From NCBI GenBank assembly GCA_023663725.1, contig JAMPGX010000004.1, positions 1-54,569 of the forward strand: a DNA stretch of 54,569 nucleotides, in the 5' to 3' direction. A program made the position numbers and the translations under genes. The DNA comes from a bacterium. Lineage in GTDB: Bacteria > Bacillota > Clostridia > Lachnospirales > Lachnospiraceae. This document shows positions 25,896 to 34,892 of this stretch, piece by piece. The number at the start of each line of letters is the position of its first letter. Position 1 is the first letter of the stretch. The notes below the pieces were generated by a model, which was given only the letters and a program-made list of their open reading frames with translations, made no database searches and had not been told where the DNA came from.

Positions 25896-28074
25896 GGGAT
25901 TGAAAAAATGTGTTTGTATCCTGATGGCGGCTTTTCTGTTGGCACTGTCGATACCGCAGCCAAGTATCACGGTCCAGGCGTCCGGCGATATTCCGGCGGA
26001 TTACAGCATGGTGGCGGAGAGCGATGGCTATGAGCTGTACCTCTTTGAGCCAACGATGTCTATCATTCTGAAGAACAAAGCGACGGGGAGTCTTCTGTTA
26101 TCCACGCTCTCCGAGGAGGATGACAATGGGGCCAACAACAAGACATGGACTGCCTATATGCAATCCGGTATTGTGCTGAGCGCTATCAAGAATGCTAACG
26201 ACACCTACCAGGTTGACCTGGTGAGCTGCAAGAATACGATTGATTACAGTTATCAAAGCAATGGCTTTGCCGCCAAGATCTACTGGCAGGAATATGATTT
26301 CGGCCTTACCGTGAATGTGTCCCTGGAAGGGGACGCGCTGGTGGTGGAGGTGCCAGAGGATTCCATCGTAGAGAATGGCAAGGATATCTATATCGGGACG
26401 GTGAGTCTCTTTCCTCTGCTGGGTTACAGCTATCTGGACAACAAGGAGGGATATATGTTTATCCCGGACGGCAACGGCGCGCTGATTTATCTCGACGATA
26501 AGGACGGACGCTATGCCAGCGGTTATTCCCAGATGATCTACGGCGCGGACGCGGGCTTTACGGAGTCCACCACCGAGACGCTTCTCTGGAACAGATATCA
26601 GACGGTCAACAGCTCCGAGAAGGTGCTGGCGCCGGTGTTTGGCATGGCGCATACCGATGACCAGCTCGGATATCTGGCCATTGTGGAGGGAGGAGAAAAA
26701 AGAGCGAGTATCGAGGCTCAGCCCAATGGCGTCATGGTGGATTACAACAGATGCTATGCCAAGTTCCTGCTGCGCAGGACCTATATACAGCCCCTCAACA
26801 ATTCCAACTCCGGCACGATGACCAGCGTGGAGGCGGACAGGACACACGGCAATCTGAAGCTCCGCTACATATTGCTCTCCGGAGAGGATGCGGGATATTC
26901 GGGTATGGCTGTAGCTTATCGCAGCTACCTGCTGGACAACGGCCTGGTACAGCATCAGGATATCGGTTACAGGACCCGCGTGGACTTCCTGGGAACGGAG
27001 AGGGAGGAATTCCTGATCTCCACCAGGGCCGTGGTCATGACAGACACGGATCAGATTCGTGAGATATTCAGCGAACTGCAGGCGGGGGGTGTAGATACCG
27101 TACTGAGTATCTACAAGGGCTGGCAGAAGGGCGGTATGTACCAGCTTCCTGTCAGCAAATACAAGGCGGATGGCAAGATCGGCGGAACCGCCAGTCTGAC
27201 TGATCTGATTTCCGACTGGGCGGAGGCAGGCTATGACGTGTACCTGTACAATGACGCGCTGCAGGCCAATCCCGCTGAGAGCAATACCACTTTTAACATC
27301 GTTAAAAAGGTCAACAAGCGGAGACTGGAGATCAAGACCAGAGCATATGTATATGACACCTTCAACTATTTGCTGCCGACCAGAAGCGACAACAACCTTG
27401 ATAAATTTATCAAGAGTTATACGTCGAAGGGTGTGAACAATCTGGCGGTGGCCGGTATATCCAACAACTTGTTTTCCTACAGCTACAACAGCAATTATTA
27501 CGACAGGGTATATACGGCGGACATCTATCAGAATAGCCTTGCGGATATATCCAAGCAGACCAGCCTGATTCTGGAGAAGCCCTTTGCCTACCTGTGGAGC
27601 TATACGGGCGCCATGATCGACATGCCGTTGGGCACATCGGATTTCATGTACGAGGATGAGGAGGTTCCCTTCTTTTCCATCGTGCTAAAGGGGATTATCC
27701 CCATGTACTCCGAGTATGTGAACTTTGAGGCCAACAAACAGGAGTTCAAGCTGCAGATGATTGAGTCGGGAGTGTATCCCTCCTTCTACATTACGCATGA
27801 GGACTCCGCGGATCTGATCTACACCAATTCGGCGGATCTGTACAGCACACAGTATACCACATACAGGGATACTATCATGGAGTATGACGCGGATTTCCGC
27901 AGAGTTGCGGCGCTGACGGGGGATGCCATGATCGCCTCCCATGAGAAGCTGGCGGAGGGTGTGAGCAGGGTAACCTATGACAATGGCGTAGTAATCTATG
28001 TCAATTACAACCAGGACGCAGTGACAGTGGACGGCGTGACCGTTGACGGTTTGTCCTATAAGGCAGGTGAGTGA
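25885..28074 (+). CDS. DUF5696-like exported protein
   Basis: An exported protein of about 729 residues. I prefer TTG 25885 as the start: GGAGAGGTGG lies 9 nt upstream and it yields a normal signal peptide (KKCVCILMAAFLLALSIP). It overlaps the upstream gene by 11 nt. The body, of about 690 residues, resembles the uncharacterised DUF5696 family found beside sugar importers in Firmicutes: a beta-sandwich N-terminal half (YELYLFEPTMSIILKNKATG; GYMFIPDGNGALIYLDD) and a TIM-barrel-like half (VDTVLSIYKGWQKGGMYQLP; YDVYLYNDALQANP; KPFAYLWSYTGAMIDMP). That layout hints at a glycoside-hydrolase-like enzyme or binding protein, but no catalytic pair can be assigned from sequence. The family name is from memory. 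Confidence 0.75.
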   Translation: MAIKGLKKCVCILMAAFLLALSIPQPSITVQASGDIPADYSMVAESDGYELYLFEPTMSIILKNKATGSLLLSTLSEEDDNGANNKTWTAYMQSGIVLSAIKNANDTYQVDLVSCKNTIDYSYQSNGFAAKIYWQEYDFGLTVNVSLEGDALVVEVPEDSIVENGKDIYIGTVSLFPLLGYSYLDNKEGYMFIPDGNGALIYLDDKDGRYASGYSQMIYGADAGFTESTTETLLWNRYQTVNSSEKVLAPVFGMAHTDDQLGYLAIVEGGEKRASIEAQPNGVMVDYNRCYAKFLLRRTYIQPLNNSNSGTMTSVEADRTHGNLKLRYILLSGEDAGYSGMAVAYRSYLLDNGLVQHQDIGYRTRVDFLGTEREEFLISTRAVVMTDTDQIREIFSELQAGGVDTVLSIYKGWQKGGMYQLPVSKYKADGKIGGTASLTDLISDWAEAGYDVYLYNDALQANPAESNTTFNIVKKVNKRRLEIKTRAYVYDTFNYLLPTRSDNNLDKFIKSYTSKGVNNLAVAGISNNLFSYSYNSNYYDRVYTADIYQNSLADISKQTSLILEKPFAYLWSYTGAMIDMPLGTSDFMYEDEEVPFFSIVLKGIIPMYSEYVNFEANKQEFKLQMIESGVYPSFYITHEDSADLIYTNSADLYSTQYTTYRDTIMEYDADFRRVAALTGDAMIASHEKLAEGVSRVTYDNGVVIYVNYNQDAVTVDGVTVDGLSYKAGE

Positions 28075-28079
28075 CGGCG

Positions 28080-29138
28080 ATGAGTAAAGAGAGCAGAAAA
28101 GCAAAAAAAGAGAAAGTGAAAATCAAGCCCGGGCGCCTGGCTCGGCGGGAGGCGATCACCGGTCTGATCTTTGTGACCCCCTGGATCATCGGCGCGGCAA
28201 TCTTTCTGATTTATACCCTGGGAAGCTCCTTCTGGTACGGGCTCAACAATATCCGTATCACCCCCATGGGCAAGAACTTTAACTTTGTGGGAGTAAGCAA
28301 TTATACCCAGATTTTGCTGGTGGACACGGACTTTACGCCCCAGCTGACACAATATCTTTTCAGCACTATTATATCAGTGCCGGTAATCGTGGTGTTCGCG
28401 CTGATCATTGCCATCCTGTTAAACGGGAACATCCGGTGCAAGGGATTTTTCCGGCTGATTTTTTTCCTGCCGGTGATTGTGGTCAGCGGACCCGTGATGG
28501 GTATGTTGGCGGATCAGGGAGCGGCCACCATCTCCACCATAGACACCCAGGCTATCGGCAACGCGATATCGGGCTTTTTGCCCAGGTCTCTGGCCAGCAG
28601 TATCACGGAGCTGTTCACCAATATGATTACGATTCTGTGGTACTCCGGCGTACAGATTTTGATCTTCCTGTCCGCTCTGCAGAAGATCGACAGCTCGATG
28701 TATGAGGCGGCGCAGATAGATGGCGGTTCCGGTTGGGAGTGCTTCTGGAAGATTACGCTGCCGACCATCAAACCGATGATTCTGCTGAATGTAGTCTACA
28801 CCGTGGTATTTATCTCCGGCAATGAGCAGAACGCCATCATCACGCTGATTCAGGAATCCATGTTCTCCGGCACCAAGGAGAAGGGCTATGGCTATGCATC
28901 CGCTATGGCCTGGCTGTACTCTCTGGTGGTAGTGCTGATCGTGGTAGTCTTCGCGGTGCTGCTGATGGCCCGCAAGGATGTGTATGAGCGCCAGGTAAAG
29001 CGCGCGAAGCGTGAGAGAAGGAGAGAGGCAAGAACAGTAAAACGTATCGAGAGGAGGGGAATCCGCAATGCAAGGAAGATTGAAAAAGCAAGGAAAAAGC
29101 GCAAATATTCAACCTACGACGGCTCAGGAGATTACTAG
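28080..29138 (+). CDS. Sugar ABC transporter permease (MalF type), pair 2
   Basis: A permease of about 352 residues from ATG 28080 (AAGGCAGGTGAG upstream). A basic N-terminal tail (ESRKAKKEKVKIKPGRLARR) precedes the first membrane segment (TGLIFVTPWIIGAAIFLIY). The EAA loop is EAAQIDGGSGWECFWKI. The C-terminal ~50 residues are strongly basic and cytosolic (RKDVYERQVKRAKRERRREA), longer than usual for the family. Its last 71 nt overlap the next gene. Confidence 0.9.
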   Translation: MSKESRKAKKEKVKIKPGRLARREAITGLIFVTPWIIGAAIFLIYTLGSSFWYGLNNIRITPMGKNFNFVGVSNYTQILLVDTDFTPQLTQYLFSTIISVPVIVVFALIIAILLNGNIRCKGFFRLIFFLPVIVVSGPVMGMLADQGAATISTIDTQAIGNAISGFLPRSLASSITELFTNMITILWYSGVQILIFLSALQKIDSSMYEAAQIDGGSGWECFWKITLPTIKPMILLNVVYTVVFISGNEQNAIITLIQESMFSGTKEKGYGYASAMAWLYSLVVVLIVVVFAVLLMARKDVYERQVKRAKRERRREARTVKRIERRGIRNARKIEKARKKRKYSTYDGSGDY

Positions 29139-30147
29139 GCAGGGCTCTGGAACCGACAATTCCAGGGCGGTTTCCAGAGAGAATTGGAATTGGAAACCAC
29201 ACCGGCTGTCTGATGTGGAGAAGGACAGGATCAAGAAGTTCTTTATGGGTTCCAGAGAGAAAGAAGGCTTCCTGAAGCAGCTGGTCGTGTATGCGCTGCT
29301 GATTTGTATCGGATTCATCTATCTGTATCCGATTCTGTATATGCTCAGCAGTTCTCTGATGACGTTGGATGACCTGTTGGATTCCTCCATCAACTGGATT
29401 CCCAGCAGCTTGAATCTCAAGAACTATACGCAGGCCGGATCCAGCATGAATTTCTGGCCGGTGCTGGGACTGAGCATTATTGTGGCGGGCGTTCCCACCC
29501 TGTTGAATGTGTTGTCCTGCTCCGTGGTCGGGTATGGCCTGGCAAGGTTCGATTTCCCGTGTAAGAAGATCATTATGGGCATTATCATCTTCACCTTTAT
29601 TCTGCCCAGCCAGGTGACGATGATTCCCACCTATGTGCTATACTCCAACCTGAAGATACTCAGTACGCTGTGGGCCTTTATCGTGCCCTCGCTGCTGGCG
29701 CAGGGTATTAATGCCCCGATTTTTATCCTGATCTTCTATCAGTTCTTTAAACAGGTGCCCAAGGTGCTGATCGAGGCGGCGCAGATTGACGGCGCGGGAT
29801 ACTTCAAGTCTTTTGTGCGGATCTCCTTGCCCTCCGCGGCGCCGGCGATCCTGACAGTGTTCCTGTTCTCCTTCGTGTGGTACTGGAACAACTCCTATCT
29901 GACCCGAATGTATGTGTCCGGCGTTATGACTCAGTCCAAATGGACCACGCTGGTGGTACAGCTGCAGAAGTTTGCGGCAAATTACAACAGCTATGCCCAG
30001 ACTGAGGCCAGCGGAGCGGTCACTCTGAATGAGTCGATCAGCATGGCCGGCACGATGCTCAGCATCCTGCCGATTCTACTCATGTATTTCGTATTGCAGA
30101 GGTACTTTGTAGAGAGTATCGACCGGGTGGGTATCACAGGAGAATAG
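29068..30147 (+). CDS. Sugar ABC transporter permease (MalG type), pair 2
   Basis: A 359-residue permease. The start at ATG 29068 is supported by GAGAGGAGGGG upstream and makes a 71-nt overlap with the preceding gene. An extra N-terminal cytosolic tail of about 70 residues precedes the first membrane segment (LKQLVVYALLICIGFIYLYP). The EAA loop is EAAQIDGAGYFKSFVRI. It completes a second, different permease pair in the same operon. Confidence 0.9.
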   Translation: MQGRLKKQGKSANIQPTTAQEITRQGSGTDNSRAVSRENWNWKPHRLSDVEKDRIKKFFMGSREKEGFLKQLVVYALLICIGFIYLYPILYMLSSSLMTLDDLLDSSINWIPSSLNLKNYTQAGSSMNFWPVLGLSIIVAGVPTLLNVLSCSVVGYGLARFDFPCKKIIMGIIIFTFILPSQVTMIPTYVLYSNLKILSTLWAFIVPSLLAQGINAPIFILIFYQFFKQVPKVLIEAAQIDGAGYFKSFVRISLPSAAPAILTVFLFSFVWYWNNSYLTRMYVSGVMTQSKWTTLVVQLQKFAANYNSYAQTEASGAVTLNESISMAGTMLSILPILLMYFVLQRYFVESIDRVGITGE

Positions 30148-30205
30148 CGGTTTCTTGAAATAAATAAATGAATTTAATAAGTTTAGCTTTAGGGCTTTTT
30201 TCTAG

Positions 30206-30247
30206 AGAAGGTGCTGAAAAAATATACAATTTCAGCACCTTCTTTTA
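30206..30247 (+). terminator. Rho-independent terminator
   Basis: A perfect 14-bp stem (30206-30219 with 30230-30243) with a 10-nt loop, followed by TTTT. It ends the operon that starts near 18968. Confidence 0.85.
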
Positions 30248-30272
30248 GTTAGTTTTTAATAAAATTTTAATT

Positions 30273-30303
30273 TTGACTAAAAAAGTTAAGCTTTTTCTAT
30301 AAA
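30273..30303 (+). promoter_or_regulatory. Promoter of second binding-protein gene
   Basis: TTGACT (30273-30278) with TATAAA (30298-30303) at 19-nt spacing, or TTCTAT at 16-nt spacing. It lies in an AT-rich tract directly after the terminator. Confidence 0.45.
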
Positions 30304-30360
30304 AGATATTGATTTTTTCTGAGGAATGTAATATAAATAAAATATAAGTCAGGGAAATTT

Positions 30361-30383
30361 GTATGGAATGCAGATTTCCATAC
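30361..30383 (+). promoter_or_regulatory. 5' leader hairpin before binding-protein gene
   Basis: GTATGGAA (30361-30368) and TTCCATAC (30376-30383) form an 8-bp hairpin with a 7-nt loop, just upstream of the AAGGAGG site. It may stabilise the transcript of a highly expressed binding protein or be an operator. Confidence 0.4.
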
Positions 30384-30403
30384 GCATAAGGAGGAACGAG
30401 ACT

Positions 30404-31972
30404 ATGAAAAAGAGAAGCAAGCTTTTGGCGTTACTGCTTTCCGCCACCATGGTGGCCGGACTCGTTGGCTGTGGCAACGATGGCGCTGGCTCAGGGAATG
30501 CTGGCAGCACCGGCGACAGGGCGGAGGAGGTGGAGATCAATGGCATCACCTATCATCCTGCCGCGGATCTGACCCATGATAACATCGAGCTGACCTACTT
30601 TCATTTCGACCAGGATGAGACGGTAAAATACCTGGCCGACAGATTTATGGAGCTGTACCCGAATATTAAGGTCAATCCCGTGTATGAGAATGTGGCTACA
30701 TATAATACCACGCTGAATACGCTGGTGAGCAACGGCAACGCGCCGGACTGCATCATGTATTCCGATGCGGACTTTGCCCTGTCCAACATGCTGCTGTTAG
30801 ATATCTCGGAGTATTGGAACGCGGACCCCGAGACGCAGAATCTGGCGGACACAGTCAACAGCGCGGGCCTTGGCACCTTCCAGACCAGCGGCAGATACGG
30901 CGTGCCGGTTAAGTTTTTCCCCGGCGTGATGTATGTGGACCGCAATGTGCTGGAGACGCTGAATGTGGATGTTCCTGGCATGGACTGGACCTGGAGCGAG
31001 ATGATCCAGCTGATCAAGGACTGCACAGTGCTGGATTCTCCTGACGGTATGGCATATTACGGACTGGGCGTGCTGAACCGGCTGGACTCCTACTACGGTA
31101 TCGCCGCCAGCCAGGATATCATCGGAGAGTTCGGCTATAACGGCAAGACCTTTGACTTGGGTGTGTGGGCTGTGGGTGAGCAGGATTTCGCGGATTTGAA
31201 GCTGGGCGGTTATGTGGCTCCCGTGACTGAGACTCCAGAGATGGAAGACTGGGCGGGCGACTGGGAGGCCTGGTTTGGCGCGACCGGCCACGTGGCCATG
31301 TTCTCCGAGGCTTTCTGGACCTATCAGGGCACCTGGGCCACCGAAAGCTTTGAACAGTATAATCTGGATATCATCCCCTATGTGGTGCCTGCTGTTTCCG
31401 AGCAGGATGCCACAGCGGATCATCACAGCATAGCCACGATTGACTTTGGCGGTGTGACTACGGGCACGAAGCATCCCCGCGAGGCCTACGAGCTGTTGAA
31501 GTTCATGAGCTTTGGTCTGGACGGCTGGAAGACAAGACTTGAGGCATACAACAACGAGTCCATCGTGAACGCGTCCGGACTGGCTCTGAAGTATGACGTA
31601 ATGCCTGCTCCTATCACCAAGGACGCGGAGATCTGGGACGCCTACATCGCCATGTACACCAAGGGCATGGATGAGGAGCATGTACAGCACTGGAAGAATT
31701 ACTTTGCGAGCTGTATGCAGCCCATTCCCTTCGGCTGGACCTCCATCGCGGGCTACTGGAATTACTGCGATGAATACTTCAATAAGATCGGCATTCATGA
31801 CAAGGTGGACAGCGGCGCTTCCAAAGCGGCGGACTTTGCGACAGAGGCTACGGAGAAGGCTAACATGTACCACGCGCAGGCGATGATCGATTACTTTGGA
31901 CCCAACGGATACAATGTGCTGTCGGAGGAAGAGATTGCGGAATATGAACAGCAGATTGCTGACAATTCATAA
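30404..31972 (+). CDS. Family 1 solute-binding lipoprotein
   Basis: A sugar-binding lipoprotein of about 522 residues from ATG 30404 (AAGGAGG upstream). The signal peptide ends in the lipobox VGC with Cys23, followed by a Gly/Ser-rich linker. The mature protein has the family 1 extracellular binding-protein pattern: IELTYFHFDQDETVKYLADR, NGNAPDCIMYSDADFALSN, YGVPVKFFPGVMYVDRNVLE, PREAYELLKFMSFGLDG. It is transcribed separately from the permease operon, behind its own promoter, which fits the higher expression usual for binding proteins. It is the second candidate binding protein for the two permease pairs. Confidence 0.9.
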   Translation: MKKRSKLLALLLSATMVAGLVGCGNDGAGSGNAGSTGDRAEEVEINGITYHPAADLTHDNIELTYFHFDQDETVKYLADRFMELYPNIKVNPVYENVATYNTTLNTLVSNGNAPDCIMYSDADFALSNMLLLDISEYWNADPETQNLADTVNSAGLGTFQTSGRYGVPVKFFPGVMYVDRNVLETLNVDVPGMDWTWSEMIQLIKDCTVLDSPDGMAYYGLGVLNRLDSYYGIAASQDIIGEFGYNGKTFDLGVWAVGEQDFADLKLGGYVAPVTETPEMEDWAGDWEAWFGATGHVAMFSEAFWTYQGTWATESFEQYNLDIIPYVVPAVSEQDATADHHSIATIDFGGVTTGTKHPREAYELLKFMSFGLDGWKTRLEAYNNESIVNASGLALKYDVMPAPITKDAEIWDAYIAMYTKGMDEEHVQHWKNYFASCMQPIPFGWTSIAGYWNYCDEYFNKIGIHDKVDSGASKAADFATEATEKANMYHAQAMIDYFGPNGYNVLSEEEIAEYEQQIADNS

Positions 31973-31989
31973 TAAGGAGGAGCAGAAAG

Positions 31990-33555
31990 ATGAAAAAGAA
32001 AGTATTAGCGACATTGTTAAGCGCGGTTATGGTAGTGTCCATGATGACCGCCTGTGGAAATGAGGGGAATCCTGCGGACGGCGCCTCGGATGATAGTCAG
32101 TCCAGCGTTCAGGAGTCTTCTTCCGAGACGCCTTCCACTGAGGAGAGCAGCGCTCCCGAAGAGAGCTCTGAGGAGCCGGCAGACACTCAGGTTCAGGCGG
32201 AGCCTCTGCCTGACGCTCTATATCATTTCGCCATGGACGGAAGCGACGAGGGTATCCTGACGATGGTTCAGTCTGAGGATCCGGGCAGTAACACCGGCGC
32301 TACCTATGGCGTGGTGGAGAGCTCCACCTATGTGGATAAGGATGGCGCGGAGCAGCCCGTTGTTGTACAGTACGCGGATGGGCCTGTGGGCAAATGTACT
32401 TATATTGACGGCAATTTTGGTCTCAAGCTTCCGGTGGAGGCTCTGAATACCAATGAGTATACCATTTCCTTCTGGCTGAACGCCGACAGGCTTTCCAACT
32501 ATGGCCCCACCCTGCAGCTTGGCAGCAATATGGGTATGAGCGACGTGCCGGAGGAAGGCAATGTAGTCAAGTGGATCAATGTGACGCAGACCGATTGGGG
32601 TACCAGCAGTACCAAGATTTTCCCCGTGGTATGGGACAGGAATTCCGAGACCGGCGTATGGCCTTGGGTGTATGCGGCGGATGATTCCATCCATGGCAAA
32701 AAAGAATGGGTTCTGGTAACTCTGGTAGCTACTGGCGACATATATAATTATCCAGATGACGGTCTGGACAGAGTGGCGGCTAAGTTCTATCTCAACGGCG
32801 AACTGGCCTTTGACGCGGCCGAGGGCGCGTACGGCGGCTTGGCTCCGGATGTCCTGACAGCGGAAGATAACTTTGAGTGCTTCTTCGGCATCAACTACTG
32901 GGACAGCATCTTCAAGGGCTTCGTGGATGAGGTATATTTCTTTGACAAGGCTCTGACTGACGGCCAGGTGGTAAGCCTGTTCCAGGAGGGCAACCCCAAT
33001 GTTGAGTCTGTGGCGGAGGCTCCCGCAGAGGTTGAGGCTGAACCCGTGGCTATCGACCACAGCGCAGTGACTACCTCCGGCACCGTAGTGGGCGCTACCG
33101 ATTGCAGCACCGCTTTCTGGAGCGAGTTCTCCGAGGTGAAGGCTGTTCCCTCCGGTGAGTCTGTAACTGTGAACTTTGTCAACTACACCGACGGCTTGGC
33201 CAACTGGCACAACTTCCTGGTAGTGTTGCAGAATGTGGCTGACGTACACTCAGCGGATGACAACGCGGACTATAAGGAGTACGGCGTATTGCGCGCGGAT
33301 AACTATGGCTGGGGCGGCGGCTATGACGGCATCGCCACGGCGGAATGCGACTGGGATTGGGCTACCTTCCCCACCGATATGGACGGCGCCAGTGTAGAGC
33401 TGACCATCACGAACAACGGTGACAGCGCGGATGTAGTGGCCAAGGTGACTCTCGCGGACGGCACAGTACACAACCAGTCCTACAAGGGCATAGCTGTGGA
33501 CGGCGACCTGTATTACTGCCTGACGGTAGAGAATGCATTTCTGGATATCCAGTAA
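31990..33555 (+). CDS. LamG-domain lipoprotein
   Basis: A 521-residue surface lipoprotein (lipobox TAC, Cys22) with a Ser/Glu-rich linker (about 25-75), a concanavalin/laminin-G domain (about 75-330: YTISFWLNADRLSNYGPTLQ, DEVYFFDKALTDGQVVSLF) and a second beta-rich domain (about 365-521) with many aromatic residues (NWHNFLVVLQNV, RADNYGWGGGYDG, CDWDWATFPTDMDG). Both domains look like carbohydrate-binding modules; no catalytic residues are evident. It is the second gene of the binding-protein transcript, 17 nt downstream, with AAGGAGG upstream. Its likely job is to hold arabinan or a similar polymer at the surface. Confidence 0.8.
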   Translation: MKKKVLATLLSAVMVVSMMTACGNEGNPADGASDDSQSSVQESSSETPSTEESSAPEESSEEPADTQVQAEPLPDALYHFAMDGSDEGILTMVQSEDPGSNTGATYGVVESSTYVDKDGAEQPVVVQYADGPVGKCTYIDGNFGLKLPVEALNTNEYTISFWLNADRLSNYGPTLQLGSNMGMSDVPEEGNVVKWINVTQTDWGTSSTKIFPVVWDRNSETGVWPWVYAADDSIHGKKEWVLVTLVATGDIYNYPDDGLDRVAAKFYLNGELAFDAAEGAYGGLAPDVLTAEDNFECFFGINYWDSIFKGFVDEVYFFDKALTDGQVVSLFQEGNPNVESVAEAPAEVEAEPVAIDHSAVTTSGTVVGATDCSTAFWSEFSEVKAVPSGESVTVNFVNYTDGLANWHNFLVVLQNVADVHSADDNADYKEYGVLRADNYGWGGGYDGIATAECDWDWATFPTDMDGASVELTITNNGDSADVVAKVTLADGTVHNQSYKGIAVDGDLYYCLTVENAFLDIQ

Positions 33556-33575
33556 TCAGCTATAGATGAGCAACA

Positions 33576-33609
33576 GAAACCGGCTCCCCTCGGGAAGCCG
33601 GTTTCTTTG
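33576..33609. terminator. Bidirectional terminator
   Basis: GAAACCGGCT (33576-33585) pairs with AGCCGGTTTC (33596-33605) over a 10-nt loop, followed by TTTG. It separates the LamG gene from the convergent ArsR gene. Confidence 0.75.
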
Positions 33610-33658
33610 TCTGAATCGGCAGATTTATGGGCTTATTTTTATATCTTCAGAGAATGAG

Positions 33659-34585
33659 CTATCCCTCGTTCTCCTCCTCATAATAGGCCTTAACCTTGAT
33701 GGCCTGATTGTAATCCCCGAAATCTTCGCCAAACAGTGTGCATCCCCCCACATTGGCAGTGTCCTTGGGCACTTCAAAGCGAAAGCTGATATAGCTGTTA
33801 TAATTCAAATCCAGGTCCTGTATCGTCACATCGGAAATCTTGTTGGTGCCATCGATAAAGCAACCCTCGCTGTTGATGATCAGCGTCTTTAAGAGACCGT
33901 ACTGGTTGAGCAGCTCAGGCCACCAGCCGGGGCAGAGATATCCCCTGCGAGCGCCAAAATCGCCGGGGCTTACCCACATGCCCAGATTGACTCCATTGAT
34001 GGAAAAGTGAATATCCGAGGGATAATCTTCGTTGTACTCGGGGCATTCCGAGGAGATCTCAAAGGAGATCTGCAGCTCTGTCAGGATTTGTCCGGCCTGT
34101 AGATGGTTGGGCAGGTTGTACTCCACATAGCCGCTACCAAACCACAGGATGCCGGCCTTGAAGCGGTCGGGGAAGGAGAAGACTCTGGCGTCGTCCAGTG
34201 AGCCGATAATCTCCTTGTTGGTGGCCAGCCCGCAGGTGGGAACGACATTGCAGTTGGTATAATAGCCGATCTGAATATCGTCCGTGTAGCAACGCCGCAC
34301 CTCCTTGATCGGCGCAAAGTCAATCATCAGCCGGTCATATCGCGGGCGAATGATCTTCATGGTTCCTCTCTTGCCAGAGGTGGTGCGGATCTTGACCAGT
34401 CCGGCCTCCTCAAGCTTACTCACATGCATGGAGATGGCGCCGTTGGTCAGTCCCAGGGCTTCCGCCAGATCGTTCATACTCAGATTGTCATCCTTGTAGA
34501 TCATCTCCATGATTTTCAGACGCATGGGAGTGCTCAAGGCTTTGAAAACAGCCTCCGCTTCACTGATAGATTGAAAATATAGCAT
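33659..34585 (-). CDS. ArsR-type regulator with large C-terminal domain
   Basis: A 308-residue protein. Residues about 8-95 form an ArsR-like winged helix (FKALSTPMRLKIMEMIYKDD, LSMNDLAEALGLTNGAISMH, RTTSGKRGTMKIIRPRY). None of the usual metal-binding Cys/His motifs of ArsR sensors (CxC) is visible in the recognition helix. The remaining ~210 residues form a beta-rich domain (FSFPDRFKAGILWFGSGYVE, FSINGVNLGMWVSPGDFG, YISFRFEVPKDTANVGG), plausibly a jelly-roll ligand-binding domain. It is divergent from abfA, so it is the best candidate regulator of the arabinofuranosidase genes. The ligand (an arabino-oligosaccharide) is inference. Confidence 0.8.
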   Translation of the reverse strand: MLYFQSISEAEAVFKALSTPMRLKIMEMIYKDDNLSMNDLAEALGLTNGAISMHVSKLEEAGLVKIRTTSGKRGTMKIIRPRYDRLMIDFAPIKEVRRCYTDDIQIGYYTNCNVVPTCGLATNKEIIGSLDDARVFSFPDRFKAGILWFGSGYVEYNLPNHLQAGQILTELQISFEISSECPEYNEDYPSDIHFSINGVNLGMWVSPGDFGARRGYLCPGWWPELLNQYGLLKTLIINSEGCFIDGTNKISDVTIQDLDLNYNSYISFRFEVPKDTANVGGCTLFGEDFGDYNQAIKVKAYYEEENEG

Positions 34586-34623
34586 ATTATCCCTTCTTCC
34601 GCATCTTGCTCAAAATAGATTAT

Positions 34624-34641
34624 GTCTGCACTTATGTAGAC
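34624..34641. promoter_or_regulatory. Candidate operator palindrome
   Basis: On the minus strand, GTCTACATAAGTGCAGAC is an imperfect 18-nt palindrome lying downstream of the -10 of the ArsR gene. The half-site CTACATAA occurs again near 34687-34694, beside the -35 box. This arrangement fits autoregulation by the ArsR-like protein. Confidence 0.5.
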
Positions 34642-34656
34642 AAACTCTTATCATTA

Positions 34657-34684
34657 ATTATACCATTTCAAAAAGTAAAGTCAA
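34657..34684 (-). promoter_or_regulatory. Promoter of the ArsR-type gene
   Basis: On the minus strand, TTGACT (34684-34679), a 16-nt spacer and TATAAT (34662-34657). Confidence 0.65.
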
Positions 34685-34799
34685 TTATGTAGCAGTTTAA
34701 TTTTTTCTAAATTTTTGCTCAAATTGTATCGTTTTACCAGTACGAAAAAATGCCTAAAAAAATTCCGAAAAATATGTGAAACTTATTTGCGAAAAAATG

Positions 34800-34828
34800 T
34801 TGACATTGGCTGTGATAGATAATACTAT
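34800..34828 (+). promoter_or_regulatory. Promoter of abfA-GH43 operon
   Basis: TTGACA (34800-34805), a 17-nt spacer and TACTAT (34823-34828). The 34700-34800 stretch between the divergent promoters is AT-rich and holds nothing else that I recognise. Confidence 0.65.
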
Positions 34829-34892
34829 AAAGACAGTTAAGAATATAGTATAACGTTTTAGATAATAATAAAATAAAAGAGAGGTAGAAGAC

